Source of the DNA: Cordylochernes scorpioides
Taxonomy: Eukaryota > Arthropoda > Arachnida > Pseudoscorpiones > Chernetidae
NCBI GenBank assembly: GCA_030710605.1
Contig: CP092877.1
Coordinates: 75,752,419 to 75,816,418, forward strand
Direction: 5' to 3'
DNA length: 64,000 nucleotides
The notes beneath the pieces were generated by a model. The model was not told the origin of the DNA and ran no database searches. It was given only the letters and a program-made list of their open reading frames with translations. Positions 30,170 through 41,670 of the stretch are shown here, piece by piece. Every line of letters starts with the position of its first letter. The first letter of the stretch is position 1. The position numbers and the translations under genes were made by a program.

Positions 30170-32800
30170 GTAAGTCCTCTTAGATCCTTTGTCCTCTCAT
30201 CTACCTATGCAAATCCATCTCATAGTCATCTAAGATTAAAAGAATCAGTATGGATACTATACAAGTGTATCTACAATGTACACGTGTATATATAGTTTCC
30301 CAGATTTTCAGTAAATCCTGGTAACCAGTGAAATTAATCTTTTCAATTGATCTCAATCAGTATTTCTCTAGGTACGTCCTCTCAGATCCTTTGTCCTCTT
30401 ATCTGCCTATGCAAATCCATCCCATAGCCATCTATGATTGAAAGAATGGGTATGGATACTGTATCTACAATGTATGTATAAGTAACTGTAGTTTCCTAGA
30501 TTTTCAAAATATCCTGGTAACCAGTGAAATTAATATTCTCAATTGATATCAACCAGTAGGTCCTCTCCGATCCTTAGTGCTCTATCTACCTATGCAAATC
30601 CATCCCATTGTCATCTACGATTGAAAGGATCAGTGTTTCTACAGTTTCTCAGCTTTTCAGTAAATCCTGGTTACTAGTGATATTAATCTTTTCACATTAT
30701 CTCAACCAGTAGTTCTCAAGGTAAGTCCTCTTAGATCCTTTGTCCTCTTATCTACCTATGCAAATCCATTCTATAGTCATCTACGATTGGAAGAAGGAGT
30801 ATAGATCATGTATAAGTGTATCTGCAGTTTCCTAGCTTCTCAGTAAATCCTGGTAACCAGTAATATTAATCTTTTCACATGATCTCAACCAGTAGTTCCC
30901 TAGGTAAAGCCTCTCAGATTCTTAGTGCTCTATCTACCTATGCAAATCCATACTATAGCCATCTACGATAGAAAGAATCAGTATGGATACTGTACAAGTA
31001 TCTACAGTTTCCTAGCCTTTCAGTAAATCCTGCTAACCAGTGATATCGATATTTTCAATTGATTTATCTACCTATGCAAATCTATCCCATAGTCATCTAC
31101 GATTGAAAGGACAAGTATGGATAATGCATAAGTGTATTTAAAGTTTCCTATCTTTTCAGTAAATCCTGGTAATCAGTAATATTAATCTTCTCAATTGATC
31201 TATCTACCTTTGCAAATCCATTCCATAGTTTCGACGGTTGAAATGATGAGTATGGATAATCTACAAGTGTATCTACAGTTTCTCAGCTTTTCAGTAAATC
31301 CTGACAAACAGTGATATCATTTTTTTCTTTCGATCTCAACCAGTAGTTCTCTAGGTAAGTCCTCTCAGATCCTTTGTCTTCTTATCTACCTATGCAAATC
31401 CATTCCATAGTCATCGACGATTGAAAGAATCAGTATGGATACAGTTTCCCAGCATGTCAGTAAATTCTGGTAACCAGCGATATTAATCTTTTCTATTGAT
31501 CTCGAACAGTAGTTCTCTAGGTGAGTCCTCTTAGTGCTTAATCTACCTATGCAAATCCACTCCATGACCATCTACAATTGAAAGAATCAGCATGAATAAT
31601 CTACAAGTGTTTATACAGATTCCTAGCTTTTTAGTAAATCCTAGTAACCAGTGGTATCAATCTTCTCAATTGATTTATCTACCGATTCAAATCTATCCCA
31701 TAGTCATCTACGATTGAAAGGACCAGCATATATAATGTAGAAGTGCATCTACAATTTCCTAGCTTATCAGTAAATATTACTAACCAGTAATATTAATCTT
31801 CTCTCTCTCTCTTTCAATTGATTTTAACCAGTATTTCTTAAGTTAAATCCTCTCAGATTCTTATTAATCTATCTAACTATGCAAATCTATCCCATAGTCA
31901 TCTACGATTGAAAGGACAAGCATGTATAATGTAGAACTGTAACTACAGTTTGCCAACCTTTCAGTAAATCCTGAAAACCAGTAATATTACTATTCTATCT
32001 CTTTTTCAATTGATTTTAACCAGTATTTCTTAAGTTAAGTCCTGTCAGATTCTTAATACTCTATCTATCTATGCAAATCTATCCCATAATTATCTACGAT
32101 TGAAAGAATCAATATGGATACTATGTTACATACTCTACTACAATATGAATTATTGTAAATAGTTTCACTCGCAATTATCTAGATCGGATATAGCGTATCT
32201 TGCTTGCAACTGGTAATAAATAAATGTATGTATAAGTTTTTACAGTTTTGCTAGATTTTTACTAAATCCTGGTAACCAGTGATTTTACTATTTTCTCTAT
32301 CTCTCTCAATTGATTTTAACCCGTAGTTCTTAAGGTAAGTCCTCTCAGATCACTAGTCCTCTATCTACTTACGTAAATCCTACCATAGCAATCTACGATT
32401 GAAAGAATGAGTATGGTTATTGTATCTACAATGTATGTATAAATATCTACAGCTTCCTAGATTTTCATGGATAATATAGAAGTGTTTCTACAGTTTTCTA
32501 ACTTTTCAGTAAAACCTGCTAACCAGTGATATTAATATTCTAAATACCTATGCAAATCCATTCCATAGTCGTCTACGATTGAAGGAATCAGTATGGATAC
32601 TGTACAAGTGTATCTACATAGTCATAGTCCTAACCTTTCAGTAAATCCTGATAACCAATGATATTTATCTACTTATTTAAATCCTTGCACAGTCATCTAC
32701 GATTTAAAGAATCAGAATATATCATGCACAAGTGTATCTACAGTTTCCTAGGTTTTCAGTAAATTCTGGTAACCATTGACAATAATCTTCTCAATTCAGC
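30170..32800 (+). repeat. Intronic minisatellite, units of about 135-200 bp, about 15 copies
   Basis: Each unit contains variants of CTACCTATGCAAATCCAT, a CATCTACGATTGAAAGAATC block and a TTTCAGTAAATCCTGGTAAC block. About half also contain CCAGTAGTTCT-C(A/T)A(A)GGTAAGTCC, a copy of the end of exon 1 with its splice donor. Good donor copies are at about 30720, 31350 and 32335. The octamer ATGCAAAT is intact in about eleven units. It lies at the very start of intron 1. Confidence 0.85.
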
Positions 32801-32944
32801 TTAAGCTCTTTTAATTATATCTTCAAATTATCACAGGTTTTCGAATTCCGACAACTTATAAAAAGGCATAAGACGCTGTAACTCTTTTCATTTACTTGAT
32901 TAAAGAAAGCTCTCGGGGAAGCTCTTCTTTAGCTAACTAAAACC

Positions 32945-33258
32945 TTTTTTTTTATTTTTTGCTTATCCCTAGTACAAGTGGTACAGGCCATGATAATCAT
33001 GGTGGGTAGTTAGCGACTGCCTTTTACTGTAAGCGCACCACATGTCTACACATGTGAAAGCAGTTCGACTTTGCACTTATAAATGTGCCAGAGCCCCGTT
33101 TGGTTACTTGCACTCGCTGGCGGGGTTGGACTTTTGCAAGAATCGGGGGGCCATTGGAGCATTTTTTTAAACAGAAAAAAGTGTCCAATGCGGGGATCGA
33201 ACCCGGGTCGTAGTGGTCGTAAACCAAACGGTTTAACCAGCCTTCCACCGACCCCCCA
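32945..33258 (-). mobile_element. tRNA-derived SINE, family A, copy 4
   Basis: Minus-strand head GGGGTCGGTGGAAGGCTGGT ends at 33258; the B box GGGTTCGATCC is intact; the A tail appears as T's at 32945-32960. It lies within intron 1 of the histidine-rich gene. Confidence 0.85.
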
Positions 33259-33730
33259 AAACCTTTTATTAAAATGAAGAATAGAGTTTGACAGAAAGAT
33301 TCCTTTAATCACTTAAGTCTTATGATTTTGTGTAATATTCATTCATAGTTTCTCTTTTCCATCCAGTTCATCAATTCAATTATTCTTCATTCTACCTTTT
33401 TCTTTCCATTCATATTCCTCTAGGAAACTCTTATCATTAATCCATGTCCAATCAAATTCTTCAGTCTTTTTCTGATAAAGAAGCCTCATTCCACTACATC
33501 TCATTTCAAGAATCCATCATTCGTTCTTGTGTCAGCCTACTTATTCATTTCATTCTGTTGAAAGTGACAATTACAGATATTTTTACGATACAATACTCGT
33601 GTGATTTGCATAGCACTTTAGTATTGTCTATTTTAATTGACATCTCTGCCTATATAGCGTGGCCCTTTTGGATTGTTAGTTAGACTAGCGGTTATTGGAT
33701 AGGGCAGGTCGGCGTGAGCTGCTGATATAC
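33259..33730. other. Intronic stretch, nothing identified
   Basis: Inside the proposed 8.7-kb intron. One short frame (33444-33683) has no recognisable content. Confidence 0.4.
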
Positions 33731-33734
33731 ATAT

Positions 33735-34029
33735 TGTCAAGAAGCTCGATCCAGATGGGACACCTGTCAATCATCCCTGGACCCCGGGGGGGACCACAGG
33801 TGTGAGGGGTTCTCGGAGGCTGATCTGTAAATAAGGAAAACGGGACGGTGGCTGACGCCGATCATTATTATTATTATCTTTACCTGGGGATAAGTTGTTT
33901 TAATCATTTGACTCTCTCTCCCTTAAATACCTCTTGTAAATAATTTTATTGGAGAACTAAAAGGTAAATCCCCTTTATAATAAATTAATTATCCCCAAAT
34001 TTGCTCTTGCTTTATTTATCTCCGCGACA
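33735..34029 (+). mobile_element. Candidate solo LTR, 295 bp
   Basis: Starts TGTCAAGAAGCTCGATCC and ends CTCCGCGACA, with TG...CA termini and 4-bp duplications ATAT at 33731-33734 and 34030-34033. An ATAATAAATT block near 33980 could serve as polyadenylation signal. GC-rich compared with its surroundings. Gypsy-like from duplication size; no internal region. Confidence 0.55.
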
Positions 34030-34368
34030 ATATAATTTGATCTCTTTGTCCTTCTTTTATTGTTTTATATCTTTAGGTAATAAAGGATCTTTTTCTTCTT
34101 CTACGAAATCATGAATTTTCCCAACAGGTCATGAGCCTAGCACGCTTCCATTGTGAATTCCAACACATTCTTCTTCAAATACTCAAGAATAATACTTCCA
34201 TATACAATCTATCAATGTTATATCACAAGAATGATAGAAATCAAAGTCTCTTACATCGATAATGATATTTCATATAAATGTATTTCTTCAAAATATCATA
34301 TCTAAATTCAAACAATTCAAGAAACACTTTGCTAGATAATATTATATTGATTATTATTGTTTGAGAAT

Positions 34369-34870
34369 ACACTCATGGACAAAACATGAGAAAGTTGTAC
34401 CTCTTAACATGTATATCAAGATTCAGTAATAACTCTGAAAGATATTACAGTGACCTTTATTGAAGACACACGAGATAACCAAGTGTGTTTACACTCATGG
34501 ACAAAACTTAAGGAAGTTGTACCTTTTAGCATGTATATCGGGATTCAGATAATAACTCTGAAAGATATTACAGTGACCTTTATTGAAGACACACCAGATA
34601 ACCAAGTGTGTATACACTCATCGACAAAACTTAAGGAAGTTTTACCTCTTAACATGTATATCAAGATTCAGATAATAACTCTGAAAGATATTACAGTGAC
34701 ACCTTTATTGAAGATACACGAGATAACCAAGTTTTTATACACTTATTGACAAAACCTTTAAGGATGTTTTACCTCTTAACATGTATATCCGCATTCAGAC
34801 AATAACTCTGAAAGATATTACAGTGACCCTTATTGAATATAAACGAGATAACAAAGTATGGACAAAAATG
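34369..34870 (+). repeat. Tandem array, 122-bp unit, four copies (family T)
   Basis: Unit reads TACACTCATGGACAAAACTT ... AATAACTCTGAAAGATATTA, then GACCTTTATTGAAGACACAC and GATAACCAAGTGTG. The outer end resembles Tc1/mariner termini. An inverted array lies at 36978-37350; further copies at 49425-49490 and 55605-55830. Confidence 0.8.
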
Positions 34871-35214
34871 TCTCCTTAAAAAATAGACGAATGGCGATAT
34901 CTGAATATGAAACTTCCTTATGTTTTGTCTATGAATGTATTATTTTTTACATATTTATATTTCATATAAACGAATAATTATAATAAATATATATAGTTAC
35001 TTTGTATGTGATAAAATAAACATGTATTGCAAGATTTATTGTGGCGTAAGAAGGACAATAGAAAATGTATCTTAATTGAAAAAGAAAATTCTTGTTTAAT
35101 TGTTTCATTTTGTTTAACATGTTCATAGTGAATGACAATATGTATTAAAATGATAAAAATGCTATTCAGATACTTTTAAAATCTAAAAGTAATAGTAATA
35201 GTTTTTAAAACTCC

Positions 35215-36380
35215 GCCTTTGCCGGTCCCAAGCTCGGATGAAAAAGGAGGAGGGGGAGCAGTAACAAGCTCACTAAAATACCTGGGATCAGCTGGCCCGG
35301 CTGATAGTACACTGTAAGGGCTCCTAATCCAGTGATACAGGGTGAGCAGCGTTTGTACTCCTTGTTAGGAGCGGCTGCACATGGCGTCTGTTCCTCATGT
35401 CAGAGGCGGCCATTTCTTTTGGAGCTAAGTCGGCCTGCCACTGAGTTGTGCTCCCAGTCTTAATATATATATATATTGCGTATGATATTGTTTTTTACAG
35501 CACAATACAACAATGTTGGCAAGTTTCTCTAGAGTGGAATGTCGAGGTGACGAATCCACTCCAGGGCCTCCTCTGTGCACCGGTGGATATCCCCAAGTGT
35601 TCCCTGGAAGAATCTTCGAGGACAGTCCCTTAGGATATGGTGCATTGTTTGTATTTGTCCACAGTCGCAGTTCTGGTCTGGACTCATGTTCCACTTATTT
35701 AGTAGGTAGTTGCATCTACCAGTAGAGGTCCTGATTCTATTGAGGGTTGACCAGGTCCTCCTAGGTAGGTTGTAGCCGGGAGGTTTGGTGTTAGGATCCT
35801 CCACCAGGTCTTTGTTGGCGATGGCAAGATTGCTCCATCGGTTTCTCCACTCTTCTTTAAGATCTACATTTTCATCGGCCACCCATGCAGGATTCCTTGA
35901 TATTAGTCGAGTTGGGGGAGGAATTTCGAGAACAGTGTTGATTGGAAGCTTAGTGTTAGCTTTAATTTTACTGAGAAGGTTGGAGGTAGATTTCTTTCTT
36001 CTGAGGTCAGGAGGTGCTATGTTAGAGAGATATGGGAGCCAGTCTATAGGGGTAGGTCTCATGTTTCCCGTTATTAATCTCATAGTTTGGTTAAGTTGAG
36101 CATCTATGCTGTCTGTATGGGAGCTTCTTTCCCACACAGGGGCGCAGTACTCCGCAACTGAGTATACTAAGGCGAGGGCAGTCGTGCGTAGAGTGTCAGC
36201 ACTACAGCCCCACGTGGTGCCTGCCAACCTAGTCATGATATTATTCCTTGTTTTTAATCCCAGTCTTAATGACAAAGGCAGACGCATTCTATTTCACTCA
36301 GTCATGATGGTTGTCAAGTCTCAAGCTCTACAAACTTGATACCCTTAATATGATTGAGTGGAGATAAGAAAGAAGAAGAT
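35215..36380. repeat. Dispersed repeat family D, split by a LINE
   Basis: 35215-35464 and 36259-36380 together match 6440-6715. The split has a 12-bp duplication CCCAGTCTTAAT at 35453-35464 and 36259-36270. Confidence 0.75.
35465..36258 (-). pseudogene. 5'-truncated LINE: reverse transcriptase thumb and CCHC tail
   Basis: The minus-strand frame (from about 36258 to 35529) reads LAGTTWGCSADTLRTTALAL and YSVAEYCAPVW, typical of the post-catalytic region of Jockey/CR1-like LINE proteins. It ends with CDCGQIQTMHHILRDCP, a CCHC-type tail. The open frame is intact. The methionine at 36287 belongs to the flanking repeat. The 3' end is an (AT)n tail at 35461-35476. 5' truncation, the 12-bp target duplication and insertion in family D show one retrotransposition event. 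Confidence 0.85.
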
Positions 36381-36975
36381 AGTTTTAAAAAAATAAGATA
36401 TTTGTGATTTGAAAATCAAAGATGAAAGTGAACTATCTCTGCAGAAGAAAATGGAAAGTTCTGAAGTTTCTGGAGCAGAGAAAGTAGTCTGCTGCTATTA
36501 TAAATTCAGACGACGGGACTACCACATCCATCAGGTGTTGAATGATCGTGTGCTATTAATTATTCAGAATCTGTTTTATTCTTGAAATGGTGTTGGCTGC
36601 TAAATATAGTTGAGAAATCTGTTTGAAATATTACGAATGATTGGTGATTCTATTTAAAAATATTTCATTAGTGTTGAACCTATTTTTTTTTCATATTCTA
36701 AAAATATATATGAATTCATTTTGTGCTTTTAATACCATTATGTATATTTATATTAAAATAGATTTTTGTGCCTCTTCAAATAGGAGAGAAACGTATTTAT
36801 TTAAAACGTTTTTTTTTTTTGTAAAATCATTTAAAAAGTCGCAAAATTAATCAAAATTTCTAAATAAATTTTGTGTGTGAGAATATATTCTTTCCTGAAA
36901 CATATCCAATTTTAAATATATGTATATATATTTAGGCTAATATTGATTTCTGTCTTTTTTTAAAGAGACAGAGGT
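36381..36975. other. Intronic AT-rich stretch, nothing identified
   Basis: No feature supported apart from simple T-runs. Confidence 0.35.
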
Positions 36976-36977
36976 TG

Positions 36978-37350
36978 TTCACACTTGGTTATCTCGTGTG
37001 TCTTCAATAAAGATCACTGTAATATCTTTCAGAGTTATTGTCTGAACTCAGATATACATGCTAAAAGGTACAACTTCCTTAAGGTTTGTTCATGGGTGTA
37101 TATACACTTGGTTATCTCGTGCGTCTTCAATAAAGGTCACTGTAATATCTTTCAGAGTTATTGTCTGTATTAAGATATATGCATGCTAAAAGGTACAACT
37201 TCCTTAAGTTTTGTCCAAGAGTGTATATACACTTGGTTATCTCGCGTGTCTTTAATAAAGAGGTTACTGTAATATCTTTCAGAGTTATTGTCTGAATTAA
37301 GATATACATTCTAAAAGGTACAACTTCCTTAAGTTTTGTCCATGAGTGTA
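36978..37350 (-). repeat. Tandem array, 122-bp unit, three copies (family T), inverted
   Basis: Reverse complement of the 34369-34870 unit, three units. With that array it forms a 2-kb-spaced inverted pair inside the intron. Confidence 0.8.
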
Positions 37351-37689
37351 TTTTGTTTATAAATAAGAGCTATATATTACTTATTTATATGTTCATTATA
37401 TAAATTTATATGGAAATTTCGATTACCCCTAAATATGATATGAAATAAAGATCTATTAGCTGAAATATTTGGAAAAAGATCTTTTTTTTTTAGAATTTAA
37501 TAGGATGACCTGTTCCAATTGTGTGGTTCTGCTTAACTAGGTGCTATTCAAATGAATGTTCGCTTAATTAATATTGTTATAACTAATGTTAATTATTATT
37601 AATAGTTAAGAGAGATTGAAATCACTTTTATTACATCGTTTATATAATATTATATGGTTAATTATTATTTTTTTACTTATCCTTTTAGT

Positions 37690-37945
37690 CTAAATTAGAC
37701 AAGATCTTGGAGGTCGTGCTCGTAAAGAAGCTCAAGAATTCTTCTTGGTTCTCTGTACAGGGATCTCTTGTCCTTTCCAATACAATTTAGTATATGTTGG
37801 GGAGTGGCCTCTTCGGTTTTACACCTAGTGCACATGGGGAAGCTTTTGGCTCCTTCTTTATAGACTAGAGGGCGCAGGTGACCAGATTTCCATCTGGCCA
37901 ACTGTGTCGATTCCCTTCTGTTTAGTTGGAGGATCTGTTTTTTAG
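37690..37945 (-). pseudogene. LINE C-terminal fragment (RNase H end and CCHC tail)
   Basis: Minus-strand translation includes ARWKSGHLRPL and CTRCKTEEATPQHILNC, then ILELLYEHDLQDLV, a pattern common to arthropod LINE C-termini. No upstream domains remain. Confidence 0.75.
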
Positions 37946-38499
37946 GGTGTTCTATTTGGTACCAAAAGAATGATGGAAATTATCTCTATGGTTCCTTCTA
38001 TGGTTAATTATAAAATAGAAGAATAAAAAAAAATAAAATAGAGAGAGAGAGAGAGAGTAGTCATAATAATAAGGATTTAATAAAAAAAAAGTCAACAGTA
38101 TAGTAATAATAATATTTTGATGAACTAGTTATTGCGATAATTGTCTTGTGTTATGAATAAACTTCTCTCTCTCTCTCTCTCACAATCTAATTTCTACATT
38201 TATATTATAGTTATAGAAATAGTATTATTAGTAAGGATGCTGAAAAGTCATTAATGTTTTATCGTCATCATTTGCTGACTGAAATATGCAATTTAGTATG
38301 TTATATGGCTAATTTTTATATTCTGGGGTAGATATTATGATATATATAGTAAATCTTTAAAGACATCACGCTCTTTATTCTGGTGAATATTCACATATAG
38401 ATAGGTCAAATAGTATGGAAATATGAATGGTATCACTCAAAATCCTAGAGATAGATGGCCTCCCTGACCTTTCGGTCTATAAGCTGGTGGTATCGCTCA

Positions 38500-38865
38500 A
38501 CAGACAATCACATTTCAATTTTATTTATCTAGGTTATTTAGCTGTCATTGTGGCAACGAATTCCAGGACTCGAGACACCTACTGCTGGAATGCCCACTCT
38601 TCTTTATCGCTAGAAAACAGACAGTAAATAATGTTGTAGATCTATATCAATTTGTAAATAGCAGAGAGAATTATCATAGATTTACCTATTTTTGTAGATA
38701 TATTTATGATTATCTTTCTAACCTGAAAGGTTCAGGTTCCTAATATATCTTATTGTTTCTCTCTCTCTTTTTTATTTTGATTACTTTGTTCTGTTTAAAA
38801 AAATGTAAATCGACGCAATTATCCCTAGCCAGGATATCGCGTTTTGTGTGTTGAAATAAATATAT
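38500..38865 (+). pseudogene. LINE 3' fragment with terminal hairpin
   Basis: Translation of about 38535-38740 has CHCGNEFQDSRHLLLECP and ends at a stop. It is followed by GCAATTATCCCTAGCCAGG, a variant of the 3' hairpin seen at 8893 and 47930, and AAATAAATA. It lies just upstream of the splice acceptor at 38916. Confidence 0.7.
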
Positions 38866-38916
38866 AGGTTTGTAGAATCAAAAATCAAAGAGTAACAGCT
38901 GTATGTATATGTGCAG

Positions 38917-39633
38917 ATCGCGCTATGGGCAGGCTACCTGACCATAGTAACCTGTGCCAGAAAAGAAGAGGCTGCCAGCGACAAGAAGCTATCCATGGTA
39001 ATGCCCTTAGTTCAAGGTTCCGCAGCTCCCGACTGGGTAGAGCATTGGCGAAAGATGCTTCAACAACAAGACGGGACATTGAAACAAGCTGAAAACCTAG
39101 CCGAACCTACATACCATCATGAAACAAAATATCATCATGAGATGAAACACCACCATCACCATCATAACGACTATCACAAACATGGACATCATGGGCATCA
39201 TGCTCATCACCATGGTCATGATCACGGACACCATCATGGACATGATCATGGTCACCATCACGGACATCATCATGGACATGATCACCACCATGATCACAAG
39301 CATGGACATCATCATGGCCATGAACATGGACACAAGCATGTACATCACCACGAGCACCATCACGATCACCATCATCACCATAAACACCATCATGGACATG
39401 ATCACAAGCACGGACATAAGCATGGGCATGATCACGGTCACGAACATCATCATGGGCATCACCATGGACACAAGCACGGACACCACCACGGACATCACCA
39501 CGGGCATCACCATGGTCATCATCACGGACACCACCACGGTCACCATCATGGTCATCATCATCACGGCCATCATCATCACGGCCATCACAAGCATCATTAT
39601 GGTCATCATTATGGGCACCACCATCACTACTGA
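38917..39633 (+). CDS. Histidine/glycine-rich secreted protein, exon 2
   Basis: Starts after the acceptor TATATGTGCAG (38906-38916), phase 0, and ends at TGA 39631-39633, giving 238 codons (245 with exon 1). The first 14 residues (IALWAGYLTIVTCA) complete the signal peptide. Next comes a charged region of about 55 residues including WVEHWRKMLQQQDG. The rest is almost entirely H/G with D, K and E: repeats of HGHHHGHDH and HGHKHGH type. Such tracts bind Zn2+, Cu2+ or Ni2+ in known histidine-rich proteins, so an extracellular metal-binding, structural or antimicrobial role is possible; no function is proven. There is no upstream in-frame ATG in this exon, which is why exon 1 at 30149 is needed. 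Long frames on other strands here are shadows of the CAT/CAC/GGN codons. Confidence 0.85.
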   Translation: MALWAGYLTIVTCARKEEAASDKKLSMVMPLVQGSAAPDWVEHWRKMLQQQDGTLKQAENLAEPTYHHETKYHHEMKHHHHHHNDYHKHGHHGHHAHHHGHDHGHHHGHDHGHHHGHHHGHDHHHDHKHGHHHGHEHGHKHVHHHEHHHDHHHHHKHHHGHDHKHGHKHGHDHGHEHHHGHHHGHKHGHHHGHHHGHHHGHHHGHHHGHHHGHHHHGHHHHGHHKHHYGHHYGHHHHY

Positions 39634-39821
39634 GAGCATTCCTTCAGTATACTCCAACGACGTGCAAGCTGGCCTTGTTAAATTGATATTTTTCCTTTTT
39701 TTTACAAATATTTTTTATATATATGACTCTGTAAGGTATTAATTTTTGAATAAATATATTTTATATTTTGTACTTTCTCGTGTTTTCATTTATTTTATAA
39801 CACACACAATAAACCAAAACG

Positions 39822-39840
39822 TACACGCTTGTTCTGCGGT

Positions 39841-39880
<40 letters not shown>

Positions 39881-39924
39881 GGCCCCTGCGCAAGGATGAA
39901 ACGCAAAATCGTGAAGCTTTCCAG
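39822..39924 (+). pseudogene. U6 snRNA retrocopy
   Basis: The central U6 sequence is intact: ACATATACTAAAATTGGAAC, GATACAGAGAAGATTAGCAT (including ACAGAGA) and GGCCCCTGCGCAAGGATG. The 5' stem-loop is diverged but can still pair (GUAC...GUAC). The 3' end stops at GAAGCTTTCCAG without the terminal U-run. The 14-mer AATAAACCAAAACG flanks it at 39808-39821 and 39925-39938, so it arrived by retroposition into one unit of the array. No proximal promoter elements seen; probably not expressed. Confidence 0.85.
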
Positions 39925-40814
39925 AATAAACCAAAACGATAACAATGCATATAAACAACTTCTACTCGATGCGCAGCGATGGCAAGCTGACCTTGTTAAA
40001 TTGTTTTTTTCCTTTTTTTTAATAAATTTATTTTATATGACTCTGTAAGGTATTTGAATAAATATATTTTATATTTTGTACTTTAACCTTTAACCACACT
40101 CAATAAAACAAACGATAAAATACAGTACTTTTAAACAACTTCTACTCGACTTGCAACGACACTCAAGCTGGCCTTGTTAAATTGTTTTTCTCTTTTTTTT
40201 TACAAATTTATTTTATATATATGACTCTGTAAGGTATTTGAACAAATATATTTTATATTTTGTACTCTTTCGCGTGTTTTCATTTCATTTATTACACACA
40301 CAATAAGCCAAAACGAAAACAATGGTTATAAACAACTTCTACTCGACTCGCAAAGACGGAAAGCTGGCCTTGTTAAATTGTTTTTTTATTTTTACAAATT
40401 TATTTTATATGACTCTGTATGGTATTTGAATAAATATATTTTATATTTTGTACTTTCACGTGTTTTCATTTCTTTTATAACACACACAATAAACCAAAAC
40501 GACAACAATACTTATAAACAACCTCTACTCGACTTGCAACGACACTCAAGCTGGCCTTGTTAAATTGTTTCTTTACTTTTTTACAAATTCATTTTATATA
40601 TATGACTCTGTAAGGTATTTGAATAAATATATTTTATATTTTGTACTTGCGCGTGTATTCATTTCTTTTTATAACACACACAATAAACCAAAACGATAAC
40701 AATACTTATAAACAACTTCTACTCGACTTGCAATGACACTCAAGCTGGCCTTGTTAAATTATTTTTTCCTTTTTTTTTACTAATTTATTTTACATATATG
40801 ACTCTTTTTGAAAA

Positions 40815-41070
40815 TAGAGCTATCTATACTTAATTCATTAGATAATAAAAGGCATATATTGGATTTAATAAAATATTTATTTTGCCAATATTTCGGCTGG
40901 CTGAACGCCAACCTTTATCGAGGCATCATATATTTGTATACACCCATGTATACAGTGTATACAAAAATGTAATGCCTCGATAAAGGTTGGCGTTCAGCCA
41001 GCCGAAATATTAGCAAAATAAATCTTTTATTAAATCCAATATATGCCTTTTATTATCTAATATATGACTC
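40815..41070. mobile_element. Foldback MITE (family M) within the array
   Basis: Palindrome with arms TAATAAAAGGCATATATTGG / CCAATATATGCCTTTTATTA and inner arms CGGCTGGCTGAACGCCAACC. The array unit resumes at TATGACTCTGTAAGGTATTT after it. Same family as 20650-20860. Confidence 0.8.
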
Positions 41071-41670
41071 TGTAAGGTATTTGAATATATATATTTTATA
41101 TTTTGTACTTTCGCGTGTTTTTATTTCTTCTATAACACACACAATAAACCAAAACGACAACAATGCTTATAAACAACCTTTACTCGACTTGCAACGACAC
41201 TCAAGCTGGCCTTGTTAAATTGTTTTTTTTTTTCCCTTTTTACAAATTTATTTTATATATATGACTCTCTGTAAGGCATTACATTTAGAATATATATATT
41301 TTATATTTTGTACTTCACGTTTTTTCAATTCTTTTATAACACACTCAATAAAACAAAACGATAACAATACTTATAAACAACTTCTACTCGACGGGCAACG
41401 ACGCTCAAGCTGGCCTTGTTAAATTGTTTCTTTCCTTTTTTACGAATTTAGTTTAAACCTATATATCACTCTTTAATTAAAAAGGCATATATTGGATCAA
41501 AATATGCCTTTTTAATTAAAGATTTATTTATGGATTGCTTTATTTTCAAAATATATGACTATCTGTAAGGTATTACTTTTTGAATAAATATAATTTAAAT
41601 TTTGTACTTTCGCGTCTTTTTATTTCTTTTATAACCCACTCAATAAACTAAAATAATTACAATACTTATA

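Noticed and set aside
39097-39742. Methionine/valine-rich antisense frame and a second plus-strand isoleucine/threonine-rich frame over the histidine-rich exon
   Set aside because: Both are shadows of CAT/CAC/GGN codons; only the histidine frame has a splice acceptor, a signal peptide and a coherent stop.
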